Source: Nostoc flagelliforme FACHB-838
Lineage (GTDB): Bacteria > Cyanobacteriota > Cyanobacteriia > Cyanobacteriales > Nostocaceae
Length of the DNA: 63,039 nt
Direction of reading: 5' to 3'
Assembly: GCF_014698065.1 (NCBI RefSeq)
Contig: NZ_JACJSI010000039.1
Coordinates: 1 to 63,039, forward strand
The notes beneath the pieces are model-generated. The model did not search any database. It had not been told where the DNA came from and saw only the letters and a list, made by a program, of their open reading frames with translations. Shown here one piece after another: positions 62,827-63,039 of the stretch. Position numbers and translations under genes: made by a program. Positions within the stretch are counted from its first letter, which is position 1. Every line of letters starts with the position of its first letter.

Positions 62827-62901
62827 ATCGGCTAGGTCAGGGATATTGTTATCCCTTTCCCCTCTAAGAACCGAGCGTTCAAGTTTCTAAGCACTCGGCT
62901 C
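62827..62901 (-). mobile_element. Group II intron 3' end (domains V and VI), intron continues past the window
   Basis: The minus strand has a 34-nt domain V (62901 to 62868, GAGCCGAGTG ... CGCTCGGTTC) with the AGC triad and a GAAA loop, followed by a domain VI hairpin (AGGGATA / TATCCCT) with a bulged A in TGACCT and a 3' end CCGAT near 62827. Domain V length and conserved ends match group II introns; the distal stem is mismatched, so the copy may be decayed. No reverse transcriptase frame is visible in the remaining 140 bases. Confidence 0.65.
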
Positions 62902-63039
62902 TTGTGGAGTATTGACCTAACGAAAGCAGGGTAAGAGCATCTCAATCAGGCTTGACGCAAGGAATCAGAAGAATCTAATATATTGTCAATCAAACAACAA
63001 CTAAGAACCTGAATCATATAATTATTATCCATAGCAGTG

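Overview
The window reads as chromosome of a heterocyst-type filamentous cyanobacterium, most likely Nostoc or a close relative. Evidence: the octamer GCGATCGC (HIP1) is scattered through genes and spacers. There is a cyanobacterial NDH-1 subunit (NdhH), a stand-alone helical carotenoid protein, cyanobacteria-restricted small families (DUF2555, DUF6335, DUF6887/DUF6888), a tandem pair of Yfr2-like small RNAs, and the short palindromes and heptamer repeats typical of Nostoc spacers.

Layout. 0-20 kb is mostly housekeeping: a decayed PIN toxin, an EF-G-like GTPase, a TPR protein, PsiE, MetF, TrpRS, a frameshifted GAF histidine kinase, an SDR/CIA30 protein, a MocR regulator, a PlsY-like/PEP-synthase-like fusion with a cupin, a 46-residue membrane protein, an SGNH hydrolase and NdhH. 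20.4-30.2 kb looks like a stress-protection block: an AraC regulator, Mn catalase, cupin, two tandem paralogous zinc alcohol dehydrogenases, an SRPBCC protein, a DJ-1/PfpI-four-helix fusion, DUF6335 and the carotenoid protein. 30.2-31.4 kb is a gene-free kilobase with a MITE-like palindrome, REP-like hairpins and two Yfr2-like RNAs.

33.3-47.5 kb, between purH and a DUF370-like gene, is accessory DNA broken by core genes (esterase, DUF2555, coaBC). It holds a large, unfamiliar P-loop helicase-like gene that is frameshifted, with a possible early stop, and a three-gene pPIWI-RE island: a Y-domain/REase-like protein with a zinc ribbon, a DinG-type helicase with iron-sulfur cysteines, and a pPIWI-RE protein. 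A single in-frame TAA removes the last part of the pPIWI-RE protein. The system is recognisable but may be dead or attenuated here.

48-53 kb returns to ordinary genes (SPL-like radical SAM, EGY-like site-2 protease, DUF6888/DUF6887, GHL10). 53.8-58.5 kb is a broken surface-protein locus (DUF4347, lamin-tail, FG-GAP/VCBS, Calx-beta, RTX). The right end carries a pentapeptide protein, a nuclease remnant and a two-gene unit: a small helical protein and a STAND NTPase. The C-terminus of the first and the N-terminus of the second share a short G/Q/N-rich motif, the arrangement seen in NLR-type amyloid-signalling immune pairs. The window ends with domains V and VI of a group II intron on the minus strand.

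Several genes are interrupted by one-base frameshifts or CAA-to-TAA-like stops (kinase, helicase, pPIWI-RE, surface protein). Either accessory DNA is eroding in this strain or a few assembly errors remain; raw reads would separate the two.
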